From Bosea vestrisii (GTDB lineage Bacteria > Pseudomonadota > Alphaproteobacteria > Rhizobiales > Beijerinckiaceae), in assembly GCF_030144325.1 (NCBI RefSeq), contig NZ_CP126307.1, positions 372,001-436,000 on the forward strand: a stretch of 64,000 nucleotides of DNA. The letters run 5' to 3'. Made by a program: the position numbers and the translations under genes. A model generated the notes under the pieces. It was not told the DNA's origin. It was given only the letters and a program-made list of their open reading frames with translations, and ran no database searches. This document shows, one piece after another, positions 36,445 through 45,702 of the stretch. Position 1 is the first letter of the stretch. Every line of letters begins with the position of its first letter.

Positions 36445-37152
36445 CTATGGCGTGACGTAGGTCGCCCTGCCCTCACCGCGCAGCACGGCCGCAAGCGCAC
36501 CCTTTTCCGCGATCGAGAAGACCACGATCGTCAGGCTCGCATCGCGCGCCAGTGCGAAAGCAGCAGTGTCCATCACCTTGAGGTCGCGCCTGATCGCATC
36601 CTCATGGGTCAATGTGTCGAAGCGGGTCGCGCTCGGATCCTTTTTTGGATCGGCCGAGTAGACGCCATCGACCTGCGTCGCCTTGAGCAGATGGCTGCAG
36701 TCGAGTTCGGCCGCGCGCAGCGCCGCGCCGGTATCGGTGGTGAAATAGGGATTGCCGGTGCCGCCGCCGAGGATGACGACCTTGCCGTGGCTGAGATGGT
36801 CGAGGGCCCGCTTGCGGGCATAGCTCTCGCAGAGCGAGGGCATCGGCACCGCCGACATGGCGCGCGCCGGGGCGCCGGCCGCCTCGATGGCATGTTCGAG
36901 GGCGAGCGCGTTCATCACGGTGCCGAGCATGCCGATCGAATCGGCGGTCGTCCGGTCGAGGCCTTTGTTGAGGCCCTGCACGCCGCGGAAGAAGTTGCCG
37001 CCGCCGACGACGATGCCGATCTCGACACCCTCGTGCGAGGCATGGGCAATGTCGGCGGCAAGCGCTGTCAGCGTGGCGCCGTCGAGGCCGTTTCCTGCAG
37101 TTCCTGCAAGGGCTTCGCCGGAGAGCTTCACGAGAACACGTTTAGGTCTCAT
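36445..37152 (-). CDS. pyrH: UMP kinase
   Basis: PyrH phosphorylates UMP to UDP using ATP; the bacterial enzyme is a hexamer of the amino-acid-kinase fold. It is 235 residues from the ATG at 37152, which follows AAGGAGAG. A longer reading to 37173 would place that ribosome site inside the gene. Motifs: VLVKLSGEAL (about 5-14), IVVGGGNFFRG (about 46-56) and ILGGGTGNPYFTTDT (about 128-142). It is separated from upstream tsf by a terminator, so it probably has its own promoter. Confidence 0.95.
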   Translation of the reverse strand: MRPKRVLVKLSGEALAGTAGNGLDGATLTALAADIAHASHEGVEIGIVVGGGNFFRGVQGLNKGLDRTTADSIGMLGTVMNALALEHAIEAAGAPARAMSAVPMPSLCESYARKRALDHLSHGKVVILGGGTGNPYFTTDTGAALRAAELDCSHLLKATQVDGVYSADPKKDPSATRFDTLTHEDAIRRDLKVMDTAAFALARDASLTIVVFSIAEKGALAAVLRGEGRATYVTP

Positions 37153-37211
37153 CGGGGCTCTCCTTGGTTGCATCGCATCAGGCAGGCCGAATCGACCCCG
37201 CCCCTTGTTAC

Positions 37212-37238
37212 AAAAAGGCCGCGCCAGGCGCGGCCTTT
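37212..37238 (-). terminator. Rho-independent terminator after tsf
   Basis: Read on the minus strand, this is a 12-bp inverted repeat (AAAGGCCGCGCC / GGCGCGGCCTTT) around a single base, followed by TTTTTG. It lies 22 bases beyond the tsf stop and before pyrH, and would end the rpsB-tsf transcript. Confidence 0.85.
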
Positions 37239-37260
37239 CTCATCTCTATCAACGAGCTTG

Positions 37261-38184
37261 TCAGCCCGTCGTGCCACCGGCGGCCGCGACCTCGGCAGCG
37301 AAGTCGGTCTCTTCCTTCTCGATGCCCTCGCCGAGCGCGAAACGGGCGAAGCCGGTGAGCTTGATCGGACCGCCGACCTTGCCTTCGGCCTCCTTCAGCA
37401 CCTGGGCAACCGATTTCGAGCCGTCATGGATATAGCCTTGCTCGAGCAGGCAGTATTCCTTGGCATAGCTCTTCATGCCGCTCTCGACGATTTTGGCGAG
37501 CACGTGCTCGGGCTTGCCGGCGTTCTTCTCGGCCAGGATCGCCTTCTCGCGCTCCAGCACAGCCGGATCGACCGAAGCAAGGTCGAGCGCCACCGGATTG
37601 GTGGCGGCGATGTGCATGGCGAGCTGGCGGCCGAGCGAGCCGAGCTCGTCGCCCTTGCCGGCGGTTTCCAGGCCGACGATGACGCCGATCTTGCCGAGCC
37701 CGTCGGCGACCGCGCCGTGGACATAGGAACCGATCACGCCGGCCGAAACCGAGACCGAACCGACGCGGCGCAGCGTCATGTTCTCGCCGATGGTGGCGAT
37801 GGCGTTGGCAATCGCGTCGGCGACGGAGCCGCCGCCCGGATAGTGGTGGGCGGCCAGCGCCTCGACATCGCCGCCACGCTCGAGCGCGACATCGGCGATG
37901 GTGCGAGCCAGCGCCTGGAACTCGAGATTGCGGGCGACGAAGTCGGTCTCGGAGTTGACCTCGACCACGACGCCGCTATGGCCGCGCACGACAACCGCGA
38001 CGAGGCCCTCGGCGGCGACACGGCCGGCCTTCTTGGCGGCCTTGGACAGACCCTTGGCGCGCAGCCAGTCGATCGCCGCCTCCATGTTGCCGTCGACGGC
38101 GGAAAGCGCGGTCTTGCAATCCATCATGCCCGCGCCGGTCTTGTCGCGGAGTTCCTTCACCATGCTGGCGGTGATCGCAGCCAT
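37261..38184 (-). CDS. tsf: Translation elongation factor Ts
   Basis: EF-Ts exchanges GDP for GTP on EF-Tu. It is 307 residues from the ATG at 38184. An N-terminal UBA-like helix bundle (ITASMVKELRDKTGAGMMDCKTAL) is followed by the conserved TDFVARN core (VEVNSETDFVARNLEF, about 78-93) and two dimerisation-like repeats. The longer frame to 38262 lacks conservation. It follows rpsB with a 296-bp gap containing two palindromic repeats. Confidence 0.96.
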   Translation of the reverse strand: MAAITASMVKELRDKTGAGMMDCKTALSAVDGNMEAAIDWLRAKGLSKAAKKAGRVAAEGLVAVVVRGHSGVVVEVNSETDFVARNLEFQALARTIADVALERGGDVEALAAHHYPGGGSVADAIANAIATIGENMTLRRVGSVSVSAGVIGSYVHGAVADGLGKIGVIVGLETAGKGDELGSLGRQLAMHIAATNPVALDLASVDPAVLEREKAILAEKNAGKPEHVLAKIVESGMKSYAKEYCLLEQGYIHDGSKSVAQVLKEAEGKVGGPIKLTGFARFALGEGIEKEETDFAAEVAAAGGTTG

Positions 38185-38305
38185 TTGCGTCGTCCTTGCT
38201 GTCTCGCGGCCTTCGCCCGGTGGCGTACCGCACTGTCGAAAAGCGGAAGCCTGGATTGGCAAACGCCGACGCTCCGTTTCCGGTCGTCGGCGCTGCTTCG
38301 GCTCT

Positions 38306-38366
38306 AGAGCCGGATGCCTTCAGATGGAATCGCGAAGCGCTTCCATCTGAAGGCTGAATCCGTCTC
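38306..38366. repeat. Palindromic extragenic repeat, type 3a
   Basis: Arms CCTTCAGATGGAA (38317-38329) and TTCCATCTGAAGG (38341-38353) are perfect 13-mers separated by TCGCGAAGCGC. They are flanked by partly complementary ends (AGAGCCGGAT and GAATCCGTCTCT). The element lies in the rpsB-tsf gap, next to type 3b. Confidence 0.8.
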
Positions 38367-38379
38367 TCATCAAAGAGTT

Positions 38380-38430
38380 AGAGCAGGATCAATGCGAAAA
38401 ACCGGTTCCCACTTTTTCGCATCCTGCTCT
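38380..38430. repeat. Palindromic extragenic repeat, type 3b
   Basis: Outer arms AGAGCAGGAT (38380-38389) and ATCCTGCTCT (38421-38430) enclose a GCGAAAAACCGGTTCCC centre followed by ACTTTTTCGC. Nearly the same core is common between genes in Rhizobiales. On the minus strand the rpsB transcript must cross both 3b and 3a before tsf. Confidence 0.8.
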
Positions 38431-38480
38431 AGTCAGGTATCGAAGTGCGACGCGCCGATGACGCGTCGCAATCCGGGAGA

Positions 38481-39491
<1,011 letters not shown>

Positions 39492-39651
39492 GGTATTCTT
39501 GTCCTTCCGGTTGAGCCTCTGGGGAGCGAATGAGCCGGCCATAAGCTGACCAGTCACCGGAACGCCTCGGTGTCGAGGTGATGCTCCCCATGTGGGATAG
39601 GGCGCGCCTTACACGCCGTGGCGCCGGAATGCAAGACCTGGAGGCTTGTCG

Positions 39652-39963
39652 TCAGAGCGAGCCAACCTCGTAAGCGACCCGATAGCCCCCTGGCACGGCG
39701 CCTTCGAGCAAGGGGCTAATACGCGCCATATGGCTGGTGAAGCGCTCGTCGCGAGCAAAGCGTAGCGCCGCCTCCTCGGATTCGAACATCGTCACCAGCA
39801 CCACGTCGCGGTCCTGCCGCGAGCGGAACAGCCTGCCGCCGATCAGCCCGTCGACCTTGCCGCGCAAGCTGCGGTGCTGGGCGAGCTGCAGTTCCATGAA
39901 CTCGGCGAAGCATTCCGGCTTCGGAGTGATGATGCTGATGTTGACGATCGGCTTGTCTGACAT
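39652..39963 (-). CDS. Antibiotic biosynthesis monooxygenase (ABM) domain protein
   Basis: The 103-residue protein has one ABM ferredoxin-like domain: PIVNISIITPKPECFAEFMEL, then a VTMFESEEAALRFARDE segment. Such small proteins act as cofactor-free monooxygenases on quinone-like compounds or as haem/quinol-binding factors; the substrate here is unknown. The ATG at 39963 follows AAGGAG; the frame extended to 40161 would run through the promoter. A SoxR-type operator and promoter lie immediately upstream, so redox-cycling compounds are the likely inducer. Confidence 0.85.
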   Translation of the reverse strand: MSDKPIVNISIITPKPECFAEFMELQLAQHRSLRGKVDGLIGGRLFRSRQDRDVVLVTMFESEEAALRFARDERFTSHMARISPLLEGAVPGGYRVAYEVGSL

Positions 39964-39998
39964 GCCCGGCTCCTTCGGCACAGAAGATAGGAGCCGGG

Positions 39999-40029
39999 TC
40001 GATACGGCCTCAACCTTGGTTGAGGTCAA
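39999..40029 (-). promoter_or_regulatory. SoxR-type promoter and operator
   Basis: On the minus strand: -35 TTGACC (40024-40029), a 19-base spacer, -10 TATCGA (39999-40004). The spacer carries the 18-bp perfect palindrome CCTCAACC-TT-GGTTGAGG (40008-40025). The outer CCTCAA and TTGAGG match the known SoxR box, and the overlong 19-bp spacer is diagnostic of MerR-family activation. The -10 is about 36 bases before the ABM start codon. Confidence 0.82.
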
Positions 40030-40072
40030 GCCACACCCTGCCAGCCCCTGGCAGGAGCGGGCGTTGCAGAGC

Positions 40073-40465
40073 TCACTTGGGCAGCGATGCCGCCGCCTTC
40101 TGCACGACGTCGCCGATCTGCTTGCAGTAGGCCGCGGCGGTGCCGCCCTGCGCCTTGGCAATCGTCTCGAGATCCTGGGTCACGCCCATCATCGCGATCG
40201 TGCCCTTCTTGCCGGCGGCTTCTGCGGTATCGCCGGCGCTCTTGTCGGCCGGCGGCGGAATCAGCGCCAGTACCTTGGCCTGGATCGCGACGACATCGGC
40301 GCTGACATGGCCTTTCTCGGCGCAATAGCTCAGGATTCCGAGCTGGTTGCGGCCGGCCTGATAGGCCATCGCGAGCTGATCGGCCTGGCTCTGGGCAAAA
40401 GCCTGGCCGCTGGACAGAGCCGCAAAAGCGGCGAGCGCGCTGAAACGCTTGAAGGAAAGCAGCAT
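40073..40465 (-). CDS. Small secreted protein of unknown function
   Basis: The 130-residue product has a Sec signal peptide (MLLSFKRFSALAAFAALSSG, cut after QAFA near residue 25). The mature part is about 105 helical residues with two cysteines (YCAEKGH and YCKQIGD) that could form a disulfide. The rest is alanine-rich. Similar short periplasmic proteins occur in Rhizobiales, some labelled pore-forming ESAT-6-like, but I cannot verify that label. The start at 40465 is chosen because the signal peptide begins there. No operon partner is evident. Confidence 0.7.
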   Translation of the reverse strand: MLLSFKRFSALAAFAALSSGQAFAQSQADQLAMAYQAGRNQLGILSYCAEKGHVSADVVAIQAKVLALIPPPADKSAGDTAEAAGKKGTIAMMGVTQDLETIAKAQGGTAAAYCKQIGDVVQKAAASLPK

Positions 40466-40776
40466 ATCAATCTCTCTCAAGTTGAACGCATCCGAAAGAT
40501 GCAAGCCCCGCTTCCCCAGCGCCAGAATAGCTTCCCTGCCGGGTGCGACAAGGGCGCGACAAGAGGCTTCGGGCGTGCTGCGAAAGCGAGCCGCTCCTTG
40601 TGAAGGCCTGATACCGTTTCGCCGAAAGCGCCACCTCCCCGCCGCACAGACGACCGAAGCGGAATGCCATCTGTATTTCGCCCGGCTTTCGCTATTCCGC
40701 TACTGCAGGAACCTCCTCCAGCCATAACACTCCCTCGCCAGACAACGTTCAGCCCAACGACGGCGAGGAGGATACC
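40466..40776. other. Divergent intergenic region, secreted protein / ridA
   Basis: This is a 311-bp gap between divergent genes. It must hold both promoters. Apart from a GAGGAGG ribosome site for the RidA gene I see no clear operator, repeat or small gene. Confidence 0.4.
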
Positions 40777-41163
40777 ATGCAGCTGATCGCCCATAACCCG
40801 AGCCACGGCGTCTACCCGGCGACCTCGGACTATGCCCATGCGATGGAGGTGGTGGCGCCACAGCGCCTGCTCTTCGTCAGCGGCACCATGGGGCTGGACG
40901 AAGCCGGCAAGCCCGGCGCCACCCTCGACGAGCAGCTTGCGCTGATCTGGAACAACCTGCGCACAATCCTCGCCTCGGCGAGCATGGGCGTCGACAACAT
41001 CGTGCGCCTGACCAGCTATCTGCGCGATGCCAGCTTCGTCGAGGCCAACCAGAACGCTCGTCTCGCCGCTCTCGGCGGCCGCGCGATCCCGACCACCGCG
41101 ATCGTGGCGCAGACCCTGCGCGAGGACTGGCTCGTCGAGATCGAGATCATCGCGGCGGCTTGA
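40777..41163 (+). CDS. RidA/YjgF family enamine/imine deaminase
   Basis: RidA proteins hydrolyse reactive enamines such as 2-aminoacrylate released by PLP enzymes. It is 128 residues, the normal monomer size for the trimer. The conserved C-terminal half is visible: NIVRLTSYLRDASFVEANQNARLAAL, then PTTAIVAQTLREDWLVEIEIIA. The usual substrate-binding Arg lies in the segment RxT near residue 75-85, though this is a divergent member (no RPPARST box). It is preceded by GAGGAGG. It ends 22 bases before the convergent binding-protein gene. Confidence 0.88.
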   Translation: MQLIAHNPSHGVYPATSDYAHAMEVVAPQRLLFVSGTMGLDEAGKPGATLDEQLALIWNNLRTILASASMGVDNIVRLTSYLRDASFVEANQNARLAALGGRAIPTTAIVAQTLREDWLVEIEIIAAA

Positions 41164-41185
41164 GGCGGGCCGGCCAGCCGCATCG

Positions 41186-42295
41186 TCACTTTGCCTGGCC
41201 GGCAGCGTAGTCGGATTTGCCGCCCTGCCAGCGATAGACGACGAAGCCAGGCTGCTGGTTGTCGCCCTTCGCGTCGAAACGGACCTCGCCGACCGCAGTC
41301 GTGAAGCGCGCACCGGCAACAGCCTGCGCAACCGCACGCGGCTCGGTGGAGTTCGCCTGCGCGATCGCCTCGGCGAAGATCTGGACGGTGGCATAGGAGT
41401 AGAGCGCCCAGCCTTCCGGCTCGAGATTGCGCGCGCGCATTGCCTGCACCGCCTCGTTCGAAGCCGGGTTCTTGCGCGGATCCGGCGCGAAGGTGAAATG
41501 AACCCCGTTGGCCGCGTCTCCGGCCACCGCAGCAAATTCGCTCGAAGCGAGCGGATCGCCGCCGACCATGTCGAGCTTCAGCCCCTGATCGGCCGCCTGG
41601 CGCATGATCAATCCAGCTTCGGTATGATAGCCGCCGAAGAAGAGGACTTCGGCGCGGGCTGCCTTGAGCCGCGAGATCAGGGCGCTGTGATCCTTCTCGC
41701 CGGCATTGATGCCGGTATCGAACGCAATCCGTTGCCCCGCGGCAGCGAGCCGGTTGCGGACCTCGCCCGCCAGGCCTGCTCCGAACGAGCTCTTGTCATG
41801 CACGATCGCGATGCGACGGCCGGCGAAACTCTTGACGATGAACTCGGCCGCGGTTGGACCCTGCTGATCGTCGCGCCCGCCGATGCGGAACAGCGCTTTC
41901 ATGCCGCGCTCGGTGATCTTGGGATTGGTCGAGACGGTGATGACGACGGCGCCCGCCTCCGCATAGACCTCGCTCGCCGGCAGGGTCGAGCCGGAGCAGA
42001 AATGACCTGCGATGAAGCGCACGCCGTCACCTGTCAGCTTGTTGGCGACCGAGACCGCCTGACGCGGATCGCAGGCATCGTCGGCGACGACGAGTTCAAG
42101 CTTTTCGCCACGCACGCCGCCCTTGGCGTTGATCTGCGCGACCGCTGCTTCGGCTCCCGCCCGCAGCTGATCGCCGAAGCTCGCATTCGCACCGGTCATC
42201 GGCCCCGCCAGGGCGATCCGCACCTGCGCGAAGGCCGGCACGGACACGACCGCCGAAAGCCATGAAAGCATGAGCGGACCTATGATCCTGTGCAT
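41186..42295 (-). CDS. Branched-chain amino-acid-type ABC transporter substrate-binding protein
   Basis: This is a periplasmic receptor of the LivJ class, 369 residues. The signal peptide covers about residues 1-23 (LMLSWLSAVVSVPAFA). The mature protein opens VRIALAGPMTGANASFGDQLRAGAEAAVAQINAKGGVRG and contains LELVVADDACDPRQAV, typical of type I periplasmic binding folds. No Liv permease or ATPase is nearby. It lies downstream of the ornithine-cyclodeaminase-like gene on the same strand (103-bp gap), suggesting a common amino-acid ligand. The much longer frame to 42946 is antisense noise over the neighbour. Confidence 0.9.
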   Translation of the reverse strand: MHRIIGPLMLSWLSAVVSVPAFAQVRIALAGPMTGANASFGDQLRAGAEAAVAQINAKGGVRGEKLELVVADDACDPRQAVSVANKLTGDGVRFIAGHFCSGSTLPASEVYAEAGAVVITVSTNPKITERGMKALFRIGGRDDQQGPTAAEFIVKSFAGRRIAIVHDKSSFGAGLAGEVRNRLAAAGQRIAFDTGINAGEKDHSALISRLKAARAEVLFFGGYHTEAGLIMRQAADQGLKLDMVGGDPLASSEFAAVAGDAANGVHFTFAPDPRKNPASNEAVQAMRARNLEPEGWALYSYATVQIFAEAIAQANSTEPRAVAQAVAGARFTTAVGEVRFDAKGDNQQPGFVVYRWQGGKSDYAAGQAK

Positions 42296-42398
42296 GGGAT
42301 ATCTCCGTTGCTGCCGACCGGGCCGGCTGGGTGGCAGGCGCGAGCGCGGGCGGCGCCGGAGGGCAGCGCGCCTGGCCGGGCCCGATGGGCTCTCGCGA

Positions 42399-43406
42399 TC
42401 AGAGCGTGATGTGCTGGGCGTTTCCTTCGGCGAGCGCGCGCCGATAGACGATGTCGGCTGCGACCATGTCCTCCATGGCGATGCCCATCGCTTTGTAGAG
42501 CGTGATCTGCTCGGCGCCCGCCCTGCCTGGCCTGGCGCCGCAGAACAGGTCGCCGAGCGTAGTCGCGCTGGCCGGATCGCGTCCGGAAAGCTCGGCGCAG
42601 CCGACCGGCGGTGGCCTGAACGCCTCGTCGCTTTCGACAAAGAGCTGCGCCCTGCTGAGAAGCTCGACCGGCAGCTCGCCCCGCGGCGGAGCGTAACCGA
42701 CCGAGGACACATGCGTGCCAGGCCGGACCCACTCGCTCGCGATAACCGGCTCATAGGCATGGCTCGCCAGGCAGACGACGTCCGAGCCGCGCACCGCCGC
42801 CTCGACATCACGCACGGGCCGCGCCCGTGGACAGCTGGCGGCGAGCTTCTCGGCATCCTCGTAATGCAGCGAAGCGACACGGATCTCATCGAATTCGCGC
42901 ACCAGCGGCAGGAGCCGCAGATGTTCGCGCCCCTGTACTCCAGCACCGATCAGGGTCGCGATCCGGGCGTCCGGCCGTGCGAGGGCCCGGACCGAGAGGA
43001 CGGCCGACGCTGCGGTGCGGATCGCGGTGATGTGGGTGCCGTCCATGATGCAGACGGGCGCGCCGGTCTGCGGATCGAACAGCATGATCACGGCAAGATG
43101 GTTTGGCAGGTCGATATCGAGATTGGCCTCGAAGACGTTGACGATCTTCACCGTGAGATTCATCCCCGCCGTCCAGGCTGGCATCGCGAGCGAGAAGCCC
43201 TTGCCGGGAACCGTGATCTCGGGCCGATCCGGCGCCTGGACCTCGCCGCGCGCCATCGCCCTGAACCCGTCGGCGAGCCCGTCGAGCAGCTGTGCCGGAT
43301 CGAGCAGGCGCACGACATCGGCCTCGCTCAGATGCAGCACCGGCAAGGCGCCTTTCCCGATCTCGGCAGGGCTGCGCCTCGGCGCGATTGTGGCGGCGAA
43401 AGTCAT
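42399..43406 (-). CDS. Ornithine cyclodeaminase / mu-crystallin family protein
   Basis: This family holds NAD(P)-dependent ornithine cyclodeaminases, alanine dehydrogenases and ketimine reductases. It is 335 residues from the ATG at 43406 (GAGGA upstream). The dinucleotide-binding glycine motif is TLIGAGVQGREHL (about 133-145). Conserved substrate residues appear in LTVKIVNVFEANL (Lys) and DGTHITAIRTAASAVLS (Arg/Thr). The exact amino-acid substrate cannot be told. It is divergent from a LysR gene and followed by an amino-acid receptor gene. Confidence 0.87.
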   Translation of the reverse strand: MTFAATIAPRRSPAEIGKGALPVLHLSEADVVRLLDPAQLLDGLADGFRAMARGEVQAPDRPEITVPGKGFSLAMPAWTAGMNLTVKIVNVFEANLDIDLPNHLAVIMLFDPQTGAPVCIMDGTHITAIRTAASAVLSVRALARPDARIATLIGAGVQGREHLRLLPLVREFDEIRVASLHYEDAEKLAASCPRARPVRDVEAAVRGSDVVCLASHAYEPVIASEWVRPGTHVSSVGYAPPRGELPVELLSRAQLFVESDEAFRPPPVGCAELSGRDPASATTLGDLFCGARPGRAGAEQITLYKAMGIAMEDMVAADIVYRRALAEGNAQHITL

Positions 43407-43536
43407 CGATATCCTCGCGTTCGAAACTGCGCCGGCCTGACCTCTCAAGGGCGGCCCGCGGATCACTCGGGTTATGTTTGACGCAGCGCGGATTTGAGGA
43501 AAAATGAGTTTTTGAAGAACCCTATAACTTGAGATT

Positions 43537-44463
43537 ATGCCGATGCGCCGCAAACGGATGACCTCCCTGACCGCGATGCGGGCCTTCGAGGCCGTGGCGC
43601 GGACCTTGAGCTTCACCCGGGCGGCGGACGAACTGGGAGTGACGCAGGCGGCGGTCAGCCGGCAGATCAGGCTGCTGGAGGAGAGTTTGTCGGTGCGCCT
43701 GCTCCACCGCGAGCCGGCCGGCAACCGGCTGACGGATGCGGGCGAAATCCTGTTCGCCGGGGTCTATGCCGCCTTCGAAACGATCGAGCAGGCCGTCGAG
43801 CAGGTTACCGGCAGCGGCGCCCGGGAGATCCTCAATGTCAGCGTCGCGCCCTACTTCTCGGCCGCCTGGCTCACGCCGCGCCTGATGTCTTTCGTCAGGC
43901 GCCACCCCGAAATCGACCTGCGGCTGCATCATTCCTACCACCCGGCCGACCATCGCCGCGAAGGTATCGACCTCGGCATCAACTGGGGCAGCGGCGCCTG
44001 GCCCGGCGTACGCGCCGAGAAGGTTCTCGACGGCTCGCTCACTGCGGTGCTGGCACCTGCGCTCCTGGACGAGACCGGGCCGCTCGCCGACCCTGCGGTC
44101 TTGCTGCGGTTGCCGCTCTTCTACGAATTCGATCTTGGTCACTGGCGTGCCTGGGCACAGGCCGCCGGCAGTGCCGATGCCGTGTTGGGCGAGGGTCTAA
44201 GACTCAGCGATTCGCATGCGCTGCGCCGCGTCGCCTGCGACGGGCACGGCGTCGCGTTGTTCTTCGCCGAGCTGATCGAGGACGACCTCGCGCAGGGCCG
44301 GCTGGCGCAGCCGTTTTCGGTCAAGGTCCATATCGGGGCGGATTATTTCCTCAACTACCCAGCCGGAACCGAGCTGCCGCGCAAGGCCAGGCTGTTCCGC
44401 AGCTGGCTCATGGACATGCTGGCGGAAACGAGGACAGGCCAAGGCGACGCAGCCGCCCTGTGA
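43537..44463 (+). CDS. LysR-family regulator, GcvA-like
   Basis: The 308-residue protein has an N-terminal HTH (about 8-68: TSLTAMRAFEAVARTLSFTRAADELGVTQAAVSRQIRLLEE) and a GcvA/AmpR-like effector domain. It is divergent from the ornithine-cyclodeaminase-like gene (130-bp shared region) and is the likely regulator of that gene and the downstream receptor. An inverted repeat GTGAACG-CTC-CGTTCAC spans its stop codon (44460-44476). The internal ATG at residue 8 is an alternative start closer to typical GcvA N-termini. Confidence 0.88.
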   Translation: MPMRRKRMTSLTAMRAFEAVARTLSFTRAADELGVTQAAVSRQIRLLEESLSVRLLHREPAGNRLTDAGEILFAGVYAAFETIEQAVEQVTGSGAREILNVSVAPYFSAAWLTPRLMSFVRRHPEIDLRLHHSYHPADHRREGIDLGINWGSGAWPGVRAEKVLDGSLTAVLAPALLDETGPLADPAVLLRLPLFYEFDLGHWRAWAQAAGSADAVLGEGLRLSDSHALRRVACDGHGVALFFAELIEDDLAQGRLAQPFSVKVHIGADYFLNYPAGTELPRKARLFRSWLMDMLAETRTGQGDAAAL

Positions 44464-44476
44464 ACGCTCCGTTCAC
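44460..44476. other. Inverted repeat over LysR stop codon
   Basis: A perfect 7-bp stem GTGAACG / CGTTCAC with a 3-base loop includes the TGA of the LysR gene. It lies about 45 bases before the diguanylate cyclase start. It may be a hairpin terminator without T tract or an operator for the cyclase; neither is proven. Confidence 0.35.
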
Positions 44477-44520
44477 GCCATGCTGCTAACGTCCTTACGA
44501 GTCGATTTGGATGGCCTGGC

Positions 44521-45687
44521 GTGCTGCTCGATCTGAGGACAATCTATCTGGCAGGGGCGATCACCTGCATGATTCTCGGATTCGTGCAGTTGTTCGCCTA
44601 TGCCACCGGCCGCTTCGAGCGCTGGCCGCTCTGGTGGGGGGTCAGCAACCTGCTGATCGGCCTCGGCCTGATCGGTGTAGGATTGCGGGACGTCATTCCC
44701 GACATCGTCTCGATCCCGCTCGCCAACACCGTCAGCTGGATCGGCTATCTGCTCGTCCTGTTCGGGGTCCGAAGCTTTGCTGGTCGGCCGGCTCGCCTGC
44801 CGCTCTACATCCTGGCGGCCGCAGCGGCCGCCGTCCCGCTGTTCTTGTGGAACGAGCCGGACGGCTTCGTCCGCCGGGTCGTCCTGGTTTCCATCCTGGT
44901 CATGGTCTGCGATGCGCTTCTTGTCCGGGAAGGCCTGCTTTTGTGGCGGCGCGAGCGGCTGGTCTCCGGCGCGATCCTGGCCGCCCTGTTCGCGCCGACG
45001 GTCGTGCTCTTCGCACTACGTGCCTGGCTCGCCGCAATCGGAGAGCTCGGCGCCGAGCTGTTTCCTGCCGAAAACTCCAATCCATGGTTCGCCGCGACTG
45101 GCACCACCTTCGTGCTTCTACGGAGCAGCGCACTGCTACTGCTCGCCGCCGAACGCAGCCGCAACACGCTGGTCACGCTCGCGCAGCACGATCCTCTCAC
45201 CGGCGCGATGAACCGCAGCGGCCTGGAGCGCGCCATGAGCCAACTGGCCGCCGATGCCGGCAAGCGGCCTACCCGTGTGGCGCTGCTCCTGATCGACATC
45301 GATCATTTCAAGAACCTCAACGATACGCATGGCCACGCCGCCGGCGATCGTATCCTTCAGCTCTTCGCCGAAGCGGCGCGCAGCGAATTGCGCGCCAGCG
45401 ATATCCTGGCGCGCCATGGCGGCGACGAGTTCGTCGTCGCCCTTCCGCACATGACCACCAGGGAGGCGGTACACGTTGCAAACCGCATCCGGGCTGCCTT
45501 CGGGCGGGCTCTCGCCGACTGGGATGGCGTTCCGCTCCAGCCGACGCTGAGCGTGGGCGTCGCCGAAGGCAACGCCGCGAGCGATCGGCTGGAGGCCTTG
45601 CTTCAGCACGCGGACGAGGCGCTCTACCGCTCGAAGCGGCTCGGCCGCGATCGGGTCCAGGTGCAGATTCGCGCTCTGGCGAAGTGA
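44521..45687 (+). CDS. Membrane diguanylate cyclase (GGDEF)
   Basis: This enzyme makes cyclic di-GMP from two GTP. It is 388 residues. About six membrane segments occupy residues 5-215 and form a sensor with no recognised ligand domain. The GGDEF domain (about 225-385) begins LAQHDPLTGAMNRSGLERAM. The active motif HGGDEFV is intact (about 300-306). An inhibitory I-site, RASD, stands exactly five residues before GGDEF, so product feedback is expected. There is no EAL domain. The start is a GTG at 44521. Confidence 0.9.
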   Translation: MLLDLRTIYLAGAITCMILGFVQLFAYATGRFERWPLWWGVSNLLIGLGLIGVGLRDVIPDIVSIPLANTVSWIGYLLVLFGVRSFAGRPARLPLYILAAAAAAVPLFLWNEPDGFVRRVVLVSILVMVCDALLVREGLLLWRRERLVSGAILAALFAPTVVLFALRAWLAAIGELGAELFPAENSNPWFAATGTTFVLLRSSALLLLAAERSRNTLVTLAQHDPLTGAMNRSGLERAMSQLAADAGKRPTRVALLLIDIDHFKNLNDTHGHAAGDRILQLFAEAARSELRASDILARHGGDEFVVALPHMTTREAVHVANRIRAAFGRALADWDGVPLQPTLSVGVAEGNAASDRLEALLQHADEALYRSKRLGRDRVQVQIRALAK

Positions 45688-45702
45688 GCGTGCCTCAATT
45701 CG

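Noticed and set aside
41169..41203. 9-bp inverted repeat (GCCGGCCAG / CTGGCCGGC) between ridA and the convergent receptor gene
   Set aside because: It has a 17-base loop and no T tract, and one arm lies within codons, so it is not convincing as a terminator.
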